The notes below the pieces were generated by a model. It was not told where the DNA came from and made no database searches. It saw only the letters and a list, made by a program, of their open reading frames with translations. The translations under genes were made by a program, and so were the position numbers. A stretch of DNA of 8,825 bases from Betaproteobacteria bacterium UBA6910 (lineage in GTDB: Bacteria; Pseudomonadota; Gammaproteobacteria; Burkholderiales; UBA6910), in assembly GCA_002451065.1 (NCBI GenBank), contig DKBC01000050.1, positions 1 to 8,825 of the forward strand. The letters are read 5' to 3'. Below, one piece after another: positions 1-6,484 of the stretch. Position 1 is the first letter of the stretch. Each line of letters opens with the position of its first letter.

Positions 1-2509
1 CGCCGACGGCTACCAGCTGCTGGCGGAGCTGGGCGCGGTGGACGAGGAGAAGCGGCTCACCGAGATCGGCGCGCAACTGGCCAAGCTGCCCATCGATCCC
101 CGGGTCGCGCGCATGATCCTGGCGGCGCGCGGCGAGAACTGCCTGCGGGAGGTGCTCATCATCGCCGCCGCGCTTTCGGTGCAGGATCCCCGGGAGCGCC
201 CCTTCGAGCGCCAGGAGGCGGCCGACCAGTCCCATGCCCGGTTCGTGGACGAGCGCTCCGACTTCATGGGCTTCCTCAGGCTCTGGAATTTCTTCGAGGA
301 GGCGATCCGGCACAAGAAGTCCAACCGCAAGCTGGTGGAGCTTTGCCACGAAAATTTTCTCTCCCACCGGCGGCTGCGCGAGTGGCGCGAGATCCACGGC
401 CAGCTCCATGCCATGGCCGCCGAGATGGGCATCCGTCCCAATGAGGCGCCTGCGACCCACGATCAGATTCACCGGGCCCTCATGGCTGGCCTGCTCGGGA
501 ACCTGGGGTTCAAGGCCGACGAGTCCGGCGAGTATCTCGGCGCCCGCGGCGTCAAGTTCCAGATCTTCCCGGGATCGACGCTGCGCAAGGCGCGCCCGAA
601 GTGGATAATGGCGGCCGAGCTGATGGAAACCGCTCGCCTCTACGCCCGCTGTGTGGCGCGCGTCGAGCCGGAGTGGATCGAGAAGGTGGCGGGTTCGCTG
701 CTCAGGCACCATTATTTCGATCCCCACTGGGAGAAGAGCGGAGCCCAGGTGGTGGCCTTCGACCGGTTGACGCTGTATGGCTTGACCGTGGTGCCCAAGC
801 GCCGGGTTCACTACGGTCCAGTGAATCCCCGCGAGGCGCGGGAGATTTTCATCCGCGGCGCCCTGGTGGCCGGCGAGTGGGACACCCGCGCGCCCTTCCT
901 GGAGCACAACCGGCGGCTGGTGGAGCAGGTGCAGGAGCTGGAGCACAAGGCCCGGCGCCAGGACGTGCTGGTGGACGAGCACACCATCTTTTCCTTCTAC
1001 GACGGCATCGTGCCTCCTGACATCCACAACGGCGCGGCCTTCGAGCGCTGGCGCAAGGACTCGGAGCGCCGGAATCCGCAACTGCTGTTCCTCACCCGCG
1101 AGTTCCTCATGCGCCACGGCGCGGCGGACATCACCGAGGCGCAGTTCCCGGAAACCCTGGAGGCGGCCGGCGCCCGGCTTGCGCTGGCCTACCGCTTTGA
1201 CCCTGGTCATCCCCTGGACGGCGTCACGGTCACCGTGCCCCTCGAGCTTCTCAATCAGCTGGACGAGGCGCGCCTGGAATGGCTGGTGCCGGGCATGCTG
1301 CGGGAGAAAGTGGCGTGGTACATCAAGGCGCTGCCCAAACAGGTCCGGCGCAATTTGGTGCCGGTGCCGGAGCACGTTACCCGCTTTCTCGAAGCGCGGG
1401 ATCGCGCGGCCGGCGCGGCATCAGCGCCGGGCCTCACCGAGGCGATGGCGCAGTTCGTGCAGAGGGAGCTCGGCTCTCCTTTTTCGGCCGACGCCTGGGA
1501 GGGGGAAAAGCCGCCGCCTCATCTGAGGATGAATATCCGGGTGGTGGACGATGCGGGTCACGAGCTGGCGTCTGGGCGGGACCTGGGCAGGCTCAGGGCG
1601 GAGCTGGGGCAGGCGGCGCAGCTTACTTTCAGCGCGGCCGATGCCGGCATCGAGCGTGACCGGGTGACGGGCTGGGACTTCGGCAACCTGCCCGAGGAGA
1701 TCGCGTTCACCCGCCAGGGCCGCAGGCTGACCGGCTACCCGGCGCTGGTGGATCAGGGCGATAGCGTGTCCATCCGGCTGATGGACACGAGAGCCGCGGC
1801 GGACGCCGCAATGCGGGCGGGTGTGCGCCGGCTGCTGCGCCTGGAACTCAAGGTGCAGATGAAGCAGCTGGAGAAAAGCCTTCCCGGATTCCAGCAGGCG
1901 GCGCTGATTCTGCGTCCCGTCATTCCGCCCGACGAATTGCGGGAAGACCTGCTCACCGCCATCACCGACCGGGCATTTATCGGGGAGGACCCGCTCCCGC
2001 GCAGCGAGAAGGAGTTCCAGTCCCAGAAACAGCGGGCACGCACCCGGCTGCCGGCCGTGTCCGATGCCGCCTGCCGCATGCTGGGAGCGGTGGCGGCCGA
2101 ATACCAGGTGACGTCGCAAAGCCTGGGGAGCGCCGGCGGCGCATTGCTGCGCGTGTCCCACGACCTGCGGGGGCAGTTGCAAAAGCTCGTGTACCGGGGA
2201 TTCTTCTCTGCCACGCCCTGGGAGCAGATCGCGCACCTGCCGCGTTACCTGACGGCGATGCGCCTGCGCCTGGAGAAGTACGGCAACAATCCGGAGCGCG
2301 ACCAGCGTCATGCAGCGAGCATCGCGGCGCTGTGGGCCCGCTACGAGCAACGCCTCGAGAAGAACCGGAAGTCTGGAATCAGGGAACCGCGGGTCGAGGA
2401 ATTCCGATGGCAACTGGAGGAGCTGCGCGTATCGCTCTTTGCCCAGGAACTGCGCACTCCGTATCCGGTCTCGGCCAAGCGGCTGGAGAAGTTCTGGGCC
2501 GCCATCTGA
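1..2509 (+). CDS. hrpA: ATP-dependent RNA helicase HrpA, C-terminal part (5' end outside window)
   Basis: The reading frame is open from base 2, so the start and the DEAH motor domains lie upstream. About 835 residues are present, against roughly 1300 for the whole E. coli protein. The first residues (DGYQLLAELGAVDEE, then AKLPIDPRVARMILAA) are the helicase-associated HA2 region. EVLIIAAALSVQDPRERP follows, then the OB-fold segment with FQIFPGSTLRKARPKWIMAAEL. The rest is the DUF3418 tail typical of HrpA: VDEHTIFSFYD near fragment residue 324, LPKQVRRNLVPVPEHV near 444, LVYRGFF near 729 and FAQELRTPYPVSAKRLEKF at the end. These blocks align with my memory of E. coli HrpA through to the C-terminus. 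HrpA is a cytoplasmic DEAH-box RNA helicase; in E. coli it has been linked to mRNA processing and rescue of stalled ribosomes. I see no frameshift or internal stop. Identity is secure; activity cannot be judged without the motor domain. Confidence 0.96.
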   Translation, partial: ADGYQLLAELGAVDEEKRLTEIGAQLAKLPIDPRVARMILAARGENCLREVLIIAAALSVQDPRERPFERQEAADQSHARFVDERSDFMGFLRLWNFFEEAIRHKKSNRKLVELCHENFLSHRRLREWREIHGQLHAMAAEMGIRPNEAPATHDQIHRALMAGLLGNLGFKADESGEYLGARGVKFQIFPGSTLRKARPKWIMAAELMETARLYARCVARVEPEWIEKVAGSLLRHHYFDPHWEKSGAQVVAFDRLTLYGLTVVPKRRVHYGPVNPREAREIFIRGALVAGEWDTRAPFLEHNRRLVEQVQELEHKARRQDVLVDEHTIFSFYDGIVPPDIHNGAAFERWRKDSERRNPQLLFLTREFLMRHGAADITEAQFPETLEAAGARLALAYRFDPGHPLDGVTVTVPLELLNQLDEARLEWLVPGMLREKVAWYIKALPKQVRRNLVPVPEHVTRFLEARDRAAGAASAPGLTEAMAQFVQRELGSPFSADAWEGEKPPPHLRMNIRVVDDAGHELASGRDLGRLRAELGQAAQLTFSAADAGIERDRVTGWDFGNLPEEIAFTRQGRRLTGYPALVDQGDSVSIRLMDTRAAADAAMRAGVRRLLRLELKVQMKQLEKSLPGFQQAALILRPVIPPDELREDLLTAITDRAFIGEDPLPRSEKEFQSQKQRARTRLPAVSDAACRMLGAVAAEYQVTSQSLGSAGGALLRVSHDLRGQLQKLVYRGFFSATPWEQIAHLPRYLTAMRLRLEKYGNNPERDQRHAASIAALWARYEQRLEKNRKSGIREPRVEEFRWQLEELRVSLFAQELRTPYPVSAKRLEKFWAAI

Positions 2510-2675
2510 TCGTCCCGGAATCCGGTGTGTGACGCTTTTCGCGGACCGGCGGGGAGCCATGGCGATGGCATGACAAGGGTGTCGGACCCTCCACACCCGA
2601 CAAGATCCCCGGGGCAACCGGTGTCACCCAAATCGCTGATTCCCTGAGCCGCGTTTCCCCCGCTGCCGGATCTCA

Positions 2676-2691
2676 CCCGGATGCGTCCGGG
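2676..2691 (+). terminator. Hairpin downstream of hrpA, possible terminator
   Basis: CCCGGA (2676-2681) and TCCGGG (2686-2691) form a perfect 6-bp stem with a TGCG loop. It lies about 170 bases after the hrpA stop and before the next gene. The bases that follow (AATGGAATTT) hold only a short T run, so this is a weak intrinsic terminator at best. The rest of the 2510-2774 gap holds no gene that I can support. Confidence 0.35.
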
Positions 2692-2774
2692 AATGGAATT
2701 TGCGGGAAACGGTGTCAGGTAAGGGGCTCGGTTAACGACGCGTGAAGACAGTCACATACACCTGGAGGTCGACC

Positions 2775-3200
2775 ATGAACCATCGCGAGCGAGTTTGGGT
2801 GGAGACCTGGTCCGAGTGGTCAGGGCGGCTGCTGATGGCCGCGGCCATGGGAGCAATGATCCTGGCCGCCAGAAGCGTCCTGGCGGGCGAGCCGGTGGTC
2901 TGGAACTGCTGGTTAGAGGCGAGAACCTACTATGTTTATTGCGACGCCACTCGTCCTCTGCCGCCGGCCCAGGTCGCCGCACTGGGCGACGTGAGCGGCT
3001 TTCTCCTGGCGGACGGCGAACCCGTGGAAACCGTTCCCGCGAGCCTGGTCAAGCCAGGCATGCCCGAGACGGCGAACGCCCAATGGCGGTTTCCGCTCTA
3101 CACAATCCCGCGGGATCCGGAAAGAGTGCAGATGCTGGCGCAAACTCTGCTGTGCGGCCGGTCGTCTGACTGCCAAGTGCTGTTTTCCGCCACGCGCTGA
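2775..3200 (+). CDS. Small secreted protein with four cysteines, function unknown
   Basis: The 141-residue protein is read from the ATG at 2775, which has a good ribosome binding site: GGAGG at 2764-2768, six bases before the start. A GTG at 2742 would add 11 residues but lacks such a site. Residues 1-37 look like a Sec signal peptide: charged start, hydrophobic stretch LLMAAAMGAMILAA, and likely cleavage after VLA (residue 37). The mature part of about 104 residues carries cysteines at 45, 56, 127 and 133, consistent with two disulfides in the periplasm. The C-terminal block (IPRDPERVQMLAQTLLCG, then CQVLF) resembles, from memory, an uncharacterised betaproteobacterial family ending in a similar CG...DC.V.F motif. 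No catalytic motif is visible. It lies 80 bases before the ene-reductase gene; no functional link is evident. Confidence 0.85.
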   Translation: MNHRERVWVETWSEWSGRLLMAAAMGAMILAARSVLAGEPVVWNCWLEARTYYVYCDATRPLPPAQVAALGDVSGFLLADGEPVETVPASLVKPGMPETANAQWRFPLYTIPRDPERVQMLAQTLLCGRSSDCQVLFSATR

Positions 3201-3224
3201 ACACTGCTCCACGCCAAGCCGCCT

Positions 3225-3252
3225 TTGCGGGAAGCGAGGTCGGGGTTACACT
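3225..3252 (+). promoter_or_regulatory. Possible sigma-70 promoter for the ene-reductase gene
   Basis: A TTGCGG box (3225-3230) and a TACACT box (3247-3252) are separated by 16 bases. Transcription would start near 3259 and give a leader of about 20 bases before the ATG at 3281. Each box matches consensus only partly, so this is a suggestion from position and spacing. Confidence 0.3.
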
Positions 3253-3280
3253 ACGCCCTCTTGTATTCGCGGCCGCCGCA

Positions 3281-4393
3281 ATGAACGCACAGCGTAAGAG
3301 CCTTTCCGGCGACGATCTTTTCCGGCCGGCGACCCTCGGCCCCTATACCGTCGCCAATCGCATTGTCATGGCGCCCCTGACCCGCAATCGGGCGGGTCCC
3401 GGCAACGTGCCCCAGCCCATGAACGCGGAATACTACGCCCAGCGCGCCAGCGCCGGGCTAATCATCAGCGAGGCGACGCAGGTGTCGCCCCAGGGCGTCG
3501 GCTATCCCGCGACGCCGGGGATTCACAGCGCCCAGCAGGTGGCGGGCTGGAAGCTGGTCACCGACGCGGTGCACGCCAGGGGCGGGCGCATTTTCTGCCA
3601 GCTTTGGCACGTGGGGCGAATTTCCCATCCTTCGCTGCAGCCGGACGGCGCCCTGCCGGTGGCGCCTTCCGCCGTCAAGCCCGAGGGCATGGCGTTTACC
3701 TACCAGGGCCTGCAACCCTTTGTCATGCCCCGGGCCCTGGAGGCGAGCGAGTTGCCCGGGATCGTGGAGCAGTACCGGGCGGCGGCGAACAGCGCCGTGG
3801 CCGCGGGATTTGATGGCGTAGAAATCCATTCCGCGAACGGCTACCTGCTGGACCAGTTCCTGCGCGACGGGAGCAATCACCGGGACGACGCCTATGGCGG
3901 GCCCGTTGCGAACCGCGTGCGGCTGCTGCTGGAGGCTGCTGAGGCCGTGACGGGAGTATGGGGGGCGGATCGCGTCGGCGTGCGCATCTCTCCGGTCAAC
4001 AGCTTCAACGACATGAGCGACAGCGATCCCCAGGCTACCTTCAATCATGTGGCCGGCGCGCTGTCGTCCCTCGGTCTCGCCTATCTGCACGTGGTGGAGG
4101 GCAGCATTGAGGAGGAAGGCTACACGCCGGGAGCCTTTGATTTTCGCCAGCTGCGGGAGCGGTTCGCCGGAAGTTACATGGCCAACGGGGGCTATACGGC
4201 CCAGCGGGCGAAGGCGGTGCTGGAGAGCGGGGACGCTGATTTCATCGCCTTCGGGGTCCTGTTCCTGGCCAATCCGGACTTGCCGGTGCGCCTCGAGCGC
4301 GGCGGCCCCTTCAATCCGGTGAACGCCGACCGCTTTTACGGCGGCGACCAGACCGGCTATACCGATTATCCGTTTCTCGATCCGGGCCATTGA
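3281..4393 (+). CDS. Old Yellow Enzyme family FMN-dependent ene-reductase (NemA-like)
   Basis: The 370-residue protein matches the length of N-ethylmaleimide and pentaerythritol tetranitrate reductases. These FMN enzymes use NAD(P)H to reduce activated C=C bonds, and some reduce nitro or nitrate ester groups, in the cytoplasm. Family blocks in order are: APLTRNRA (31-38), GLIISEATQVSPQG (59-72), IFCQLWHVGRISHPS (104-118), EIHSANGYLLDQFL (181-194), DAYGGPVANRVRLLLE (203-218), ANGGY (301-305) and FGVLFLANPDLPVRL (324-338), ending in GYTDYPFL. H183 and N186 form the substrate anion-binding pair and Y188 the proton donor. E. coli NemA has His/His at the pair, whereas yeast OYE1 has His/Asn as here. 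The ATG start fits the family N-terminus (LFRPATLGPYTVANRIVMAPLTRN), although the ribosome binding site is poor. The natural substrate is not predictable, and no tetR/nemR-type regulator lies beside it. Confidence 0.95.
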   Translation: MNAQRKSLSGDDLFRPATLGPYTVANRIVMAPLTRNRAGPGNVPQPMNAEYYAQRASAGLIISEATQVSPQGVGYPATPGIHSAQQVAGWKLVTDAVHARGGRIFCQLWHVGRISHPSLQPDGALPVAPSAVKPEGMAFTYQGLQPFVMPRALEASELPGIVEQYRAAANSAVAAGFDGVEIHSANGYLLDQFLRDGSNHRDDAYGGPVANRVRLLLEAAEAVTGVWGADRVGVRISPVNSFNDMSDSDPQATFNHVAGALSSLGLAYLHVVEGSIEEEGYTPGAFDFRQLRERFAGSYMANGGYTAQRAKAVLESGDADFIAFGVLFLANPDLPVRLERGGPFNPVNADRFYGGDQTGYTDYPFLDPGH

Positions 4394-4396
4394 GTC

Positions 4397-4433
4397 CCTG
4401 GCCGCGCCAGGATCATTCAGGCCTGCGGGCAGG
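4397..4433 (+). terminator. Two tandem hairpins after the ene-reductase gene
   Basis: Just after the stop codon, CCTGGC (4397-4402) and GCCAGG (4406-4411) form a perfect 6-bp stem with a three-base loop. Eleven bases later, CCTG (4422-4425) and CAGG (4430-4433) form a second, smaller stem. Neither is followed by a clear T tract. Position suggests a terminator or an mRNA-end stabiliser for the ene-reductase transcript. Confidence 0.35.
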
Positions 4434-4508
4434 TTCCAGCGCCGCGGCGGTACCTGATTCGGGAAGGATGTTCTGCGGAATCCTGCGTCGTTTCCATTGC
4501 CCACGCCC

Positions 4509-5354
4509 ATGGCTGAGTCCCTAGCGGGCGAGTATGTCGCCCTTGCCGAGCGCGTGGCGTCGGCGCTGAGATTGCCGGCGGTTCATGCCTTGCATCTGCC
4601 GCCGGCGAAAGAGCCCGTGACGAAGGATGCCGAATTCAGCGTGCTGGAACTGGAGGACGGATCCTGTGGTTTCACCTATGTCTGGCTGGGAAATACCCTG
4701 GGGGAGATCAGGCGAGGAGACTTGCGCAAGACATTGGCAAAAAGGTCGCTGGTTGAGTTGGCGCGCGGCTACGCACAAACCGATCCCGCGACCCGCGCCA
4801 TTGGCATGGCGGCCATCAATGCCTTGTCCCAGCACCTGTTCCAGCGCGCGGGCTGGGCGCCCGACGACGCGGGCGACTCCCTCGGGGAGCTTGATCTGCG
4901 CCCGGGCGAGCATATCGGCATGGTGGGATTCTTCCCGCCCCTGGTGCCCTTGGTCGTGCAGTCGGGTGCCCGCCTCACGGTGCTGGAACTCAAGGCGGAA
5001 CTGGCGGGGCAGGGCGAGGGCTATCGCGTGACCCTGGACCCCGCGGAACTGGCGGACTGCCGCAAGGTGGTCACCACCAGCACTGTATTGCTCAACGACA
5101 CCCTTGATTCCGTGCTCGCGGCCTGCCGCCGCGCGAAATATGTGGCCATGATCGGTCCCACCGCGGGCTGTCTGCCCGATCCACTGTTCGCACGTGGCGT
5201 CAACACGGTGGGCGGCGCCCAGGTCACGGACCTGAGGGGATTCCTGGCGGCATTTCACGGAGGCAATGCGTGGGGTCGCTTCACCCGCAAGTACGCGATT
5301 CGCCGGGATGACTATCCGGGCTTGGATTGGCTGCTGTCCCGGGCGGGCGCGTAA
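4509..5354 (+). CDS. DUF364/DUF4213 family Rossmann-like protein (putative heavy-metal chelation family)
   Basis: The 281-residue protein is read from the ATG at 4509. A TTG at 4497 would add four residues; an in-frame stop at 4455 limits the gene upstream, and neither start has a good ribosome binding site. The N-terminal half resembles the DUF4213 (enolase-N-like) domain, with WLGNTLGEIRRGDLRKTLAKRSLVEL at 59-84 in two adjoining blocks and RAIGMAAINALSQHL at 96-110. The C-terminal half resembles the DUF364 Rossmann-like domain: HIGMVGFFPPLVP (135-147), VVTTSTVLLNDTLDSVL (187-203), MIGPTAGCLPDPLFARGVN (214-232) and VGGAQVTD (234-241). DUF364 is described as a putative heavy-metal chelation family and some relatives sit near metal or cofactor genes, but no reaction is established to my knowledge. 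No signal peptide is seen, so it is probably cytoplasmic. It lies 36 bases before the DUF2322-like gene. The family call is from memory of motifs. Confidence 0.85.
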   Translation: MAESLAGEYVALAERVASALRLPAVHALHLPPAKEPVTKDAEFSVLELEDGSCGFTYVWLGNTLGEIRRGDLRKTLAKRSLVELARGYAQTDPATRAIGMAAINALSQHLFQRAGWAPDDAGDSLGELDLRPGEHIGMVGFFPPLVPLVVQSGARLTVLELKAELAGQGEGYRVTLDPAELADCRKVVTTSTVLLNDTLDSVLAACRRAKYVAMIGPTAGCLPDPLFARGVNTVGGAQVTDLRGFLAAFHGGNAWGRFTRKYAIRRDDYPGLDWLLSRAGA

Positions 5355-5357
5355 AAT
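5327..5357 (+). promoter_or_regulatory. Possible promoter overlapping the end of the DUF364 gene
   Basis: TAAAAT at 5352-5357 is a good -10 box and contains the upstream gene's stop codon. TTGGCT at 5327-5332 could be the -35 box, with a long 19-base spacer. Transcription would begin near 5364, just inside the upstream ATG at 5361. This supports the ATG at 5391 as the true start of the next gene, with a leader of about 27 bases. Confidence 0.35.
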
Positions 5358-5390
5358 CCCATGCTGCTCAAGGATGGCAAGGAAGAAAAC

Positions 5391-5711
5391 ATGTCCCAGT
5401 TCGCGGCCAATCTGAAAAAGCTGCCCGGCGTGTCTCATCTTGCGGCCATCGAGCTGCGCGACACAGAGGGCAATGTGATGGCGGTGGTGGAGAACAGGCT
5501 CGGCAGCCAGGGCTCGGTGGCGGTGTACAACCACCTGGCCCAGACCTACGGGGCCATTACGCCTGAGGCCGCCCGCAAGGGGCTGGAACTGTATGGGGAG
5601 CACACCGAGGATGCCCGCCTCAATCCAGGGAAGCATCCCAACATCGACCGCCTGATCCAGCTCGTGGAGTCTGGCCAGACCCTGCGCATCAAGCACGTGT
5701 TCGCGTTCTGA
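5391..5711 (+). CDS. DUF2322-like conserved hypothetical protein
   Basis: The 106-residue protein begins MSQFAANLKKLPGVSHLAAI. The ATG at 5391 is chosen because AAGGAAG lies at 5379-5385, five bases upstream. The ATG at 5361 would add ten residues, has no binding site, and falls too close to a likely -10 box. No function is known. Recognisable blocks are LAAIELRDTEGNVMAVVEN, GSQGSVAVYNHLAQTYG, ITPEAARKGLELYGEHT and NPGKHPNIDRLIQLVESG. From memory these resemble DUF2322, a roughly 100-residue family found mostly in Beta- and Gammaproteobacteria. There is no signal peptide, membrane segment or cysteine; the protein is small, soluble and probably cytoplasmic. It follows the DUF364 gene closely and may be co-transcribed with it as well as having its own promoter. 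A strong hairpin follows. Confidence 0.88.
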   Translation: MSQFAANLKKLPGVSHLAAIELRDTEGNVMAVVENRLGSQGSVAVYNHLAQTYGAITPEAARKGLELYGEHTEDARLNPGKHPNIDRLIQLVESGQTLRIKHVFAF

Positions 5712-5736
5712 GGACTCCGCAACCGGAAGGGAAGTC

Positions 5737-5761
5737 GGGGACGGGACCGCCCGGTCCCCTT
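5737..5761 (+). terminator. Strong hairpin between convergent genes, probable terminator
   Basis: GGGGAC (5737-5742) pairs with GTCCCC (5754-5759), extended inside by GGG (5743-5745) with CCC (5750-5752), one bulged G and an ACCG loop. It sits 25 bases after the DUF2322-like stop and 25 bases from the end of the opposing gene, so it could stop transcription from both sides. Only two T residues follow on the plus strand, so efficiency is uncertain. Confidence 0.5.
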
Positions 5762-5783
5762 GCTGCGGCTCCGGCCACAGGAC

Positions 5784-6122
5784 TCAGTCGTTGCAGGGCG
5801 TGCGGTTGCTCGCCAGGAGGTCCTGCTCGGTGGCAAGGCGCTGCCCTTCGTCGGCGATCGGACAGACGCAGATGCAGTTGGCGCCGTGCTTGCGGAAACG
5901 CTCCAGCAGCGCGCTGGATTCGAAGACTGCCGCCAAGTTGCTGGTCTGTCCGATATAGACCCCTTCGTGGGACGCGAGGCGGTAGTTCCTGTTCTCGAAC
6001 ACCCGTCGGGTTATGAAATAGACGCCGGCCAGCGGCTTGAACCGGGTTTCCAGGGGCCAGACGTGAAAGCGGTATTTCGATCCCGACCTGCCGCTGAAGA
6101 GGATATTTCCGAAACTGGCCAT
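5784..6122 (-). CDS. Small GIY-YIG-like protein, probably without the catalytic arginine
   Basis: The 112-residue protein is read from the ATG at 6122. A GTG at 6203 would add 27 residues, but it follows directly after an in-frame stop (6204-6206) and has no binding site, so it is less likely. The layout resembles a GIY-YIG domain: GVYFITRR (33-40), a short linker, GVYIGQTSNL (54-63), then H79, E99 in ATEQDLL and N111 near the end in TPCND. In active GIY-YIG nucleases an arginine follows the YIG strand within a few residues on the next helix; here that stretch reads AAVFESS (64-70). R75 or R77 might stand in. C83, C85 and C87 form an alternating cluster (NCICVCP). From memory, similar short proteins ending in a HGANHICVH-like segment and PPCN occur in many Proteobacteria with no assigned role. 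Nuclease activity is doubtful. Its convergent neighbour is unrelated. Confidence 0.75.
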   Translation of the reverse strand: MASFGNILFSGRSGSKYRFHVWPLETRFKPLAGVYFITRRVFENRNYRLASHEGVYIGQTSNLAAVFESSALLERFRKHGANCICVCPIADEGQRLATEQDLLASNRTPCND

Positions 6123-6221
6123 GAAAGGCTCTCTGTAGGAATGGCTAAGGAGCACATGGTACGCCAATTGCTTGCCGGGCGTGGAACTATCGGTGGCAGG
6201 CACTCAGGAGCCCGGCCCAGG

Positions 6222-6230
6222 TGCTATCCT
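6222..6230 (+). promoter_or_regulatory. Possible extended -10 element for the small cysteine protein gene
   Basis: TGCTATCCT fits the extended -10 form (TGnTATnnT) and would start transcription near 6237, about 55 bases before the ATG at 6292. No good -35 box is seen. The 6123-6291 gap lies between divergent genes, so promoters for both directions are expected here; I could not pick one for the minus strand. Confidence 0.22.
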
Positions 6231-6291
6231 TGCAGGCATGCCCTTTGCCCACCGAGGGCGAGTCGCAGTATCCACTCCAGGGAGAAGCGCC

Positions 6292-6450
6292 ATGACCGTC
6301 TGTCCCATTGCCATTGCCGTGACCTGCCAGAAATGCCCCGCATTCAAGGTCTGCCCCGTGAAAGGGGTCCTCGGGGATTACACCAAACCGGAAGAAAAGA
6401 AAGCGCCCCCTCGCGCCGGGAAGGCGGGCGGCGGCAAGCCGGGGAAATGA
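6292..6450 (+). CDS. Tiny four-cysteine protein, possible metal-binding ribbon
   Basis: The 52-residue protein is read from the ATG at 6292, with AGGGAG at 6279-6284 seven bases upstream. An in-frame ATG at 6238 would add 18 residues but has no such site. Cysteines are at 4, 12, 15 and 21, in the order CPIAIAVTC, CQKCP and CPAFKVCP. This C-x7-C-x2-C-x5-C array suggests binding of zinc or an iron-sulfur cluster, although a stretch such as IAIAV between the first two is unusual for a zinc ribbon. The second half (about residue 29 on) is a basic, proline- and glycine-rich tail, PEEKKAPPRAGKAGGGKPGK, probably disordered. I do not recognise a named family, though similar short proteins (CPIAI...CKKCP...CP.K..GDY) seem familiar from sulfur- and nitrogen-cycling betaproteobacteria. 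It converges on gloC, with 34 bases between the stops. Confidence 0.72.
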   Translation: MTVCPIAIAVTCQKCPAFKVCPVKGVLGDYTKPEEKKAPPRAGKAGGGKPGK

Positions 6451-6484
6451 CGGGCGGTCGTTGGGCCGCGACTGCGCCAGGCCG

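Noticed and set aside
2577..2602. Inverted repeat TGTCGG/CCGACA (and overlapping GGGTGT/ACACCC) after hrpA
   Set aside because: The two pairings compete, the loops are long (about ten bases) and no T tract follows, so it is too weak to call.
1421..2617. Long minus-strand open frame (398 codons) opposite hrpA
   Set aside because: It is a shadow of high-GC codons; the plus strand encodes unmistakable HrpA and the antisense translation has low-complexity R/Q/H/G composition without motifs.
3458..4510. Minus-strand open frame opposite the ene-reductase
   Set aside because: The plus strand holds every Old Yellow Enzyme motif; the antisense translation shows none.
4521..5696. Minus-strand open frame (391 codons) spanning two plus-strand genes
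   Set aside because: It runs through both the DUF364 and DUF2322-like genes, which have family motifs and a ribosome binding site; the antisense product has no recognisable domain.
6123..6203. GTG start extending the GIY-YIG-like protein by 27 residues
   Set aside because: The GTG directly follows an in-frame stop and has no ribosome binding site; the ATG at 6122 gives a natural domain start. Not fully excluded.
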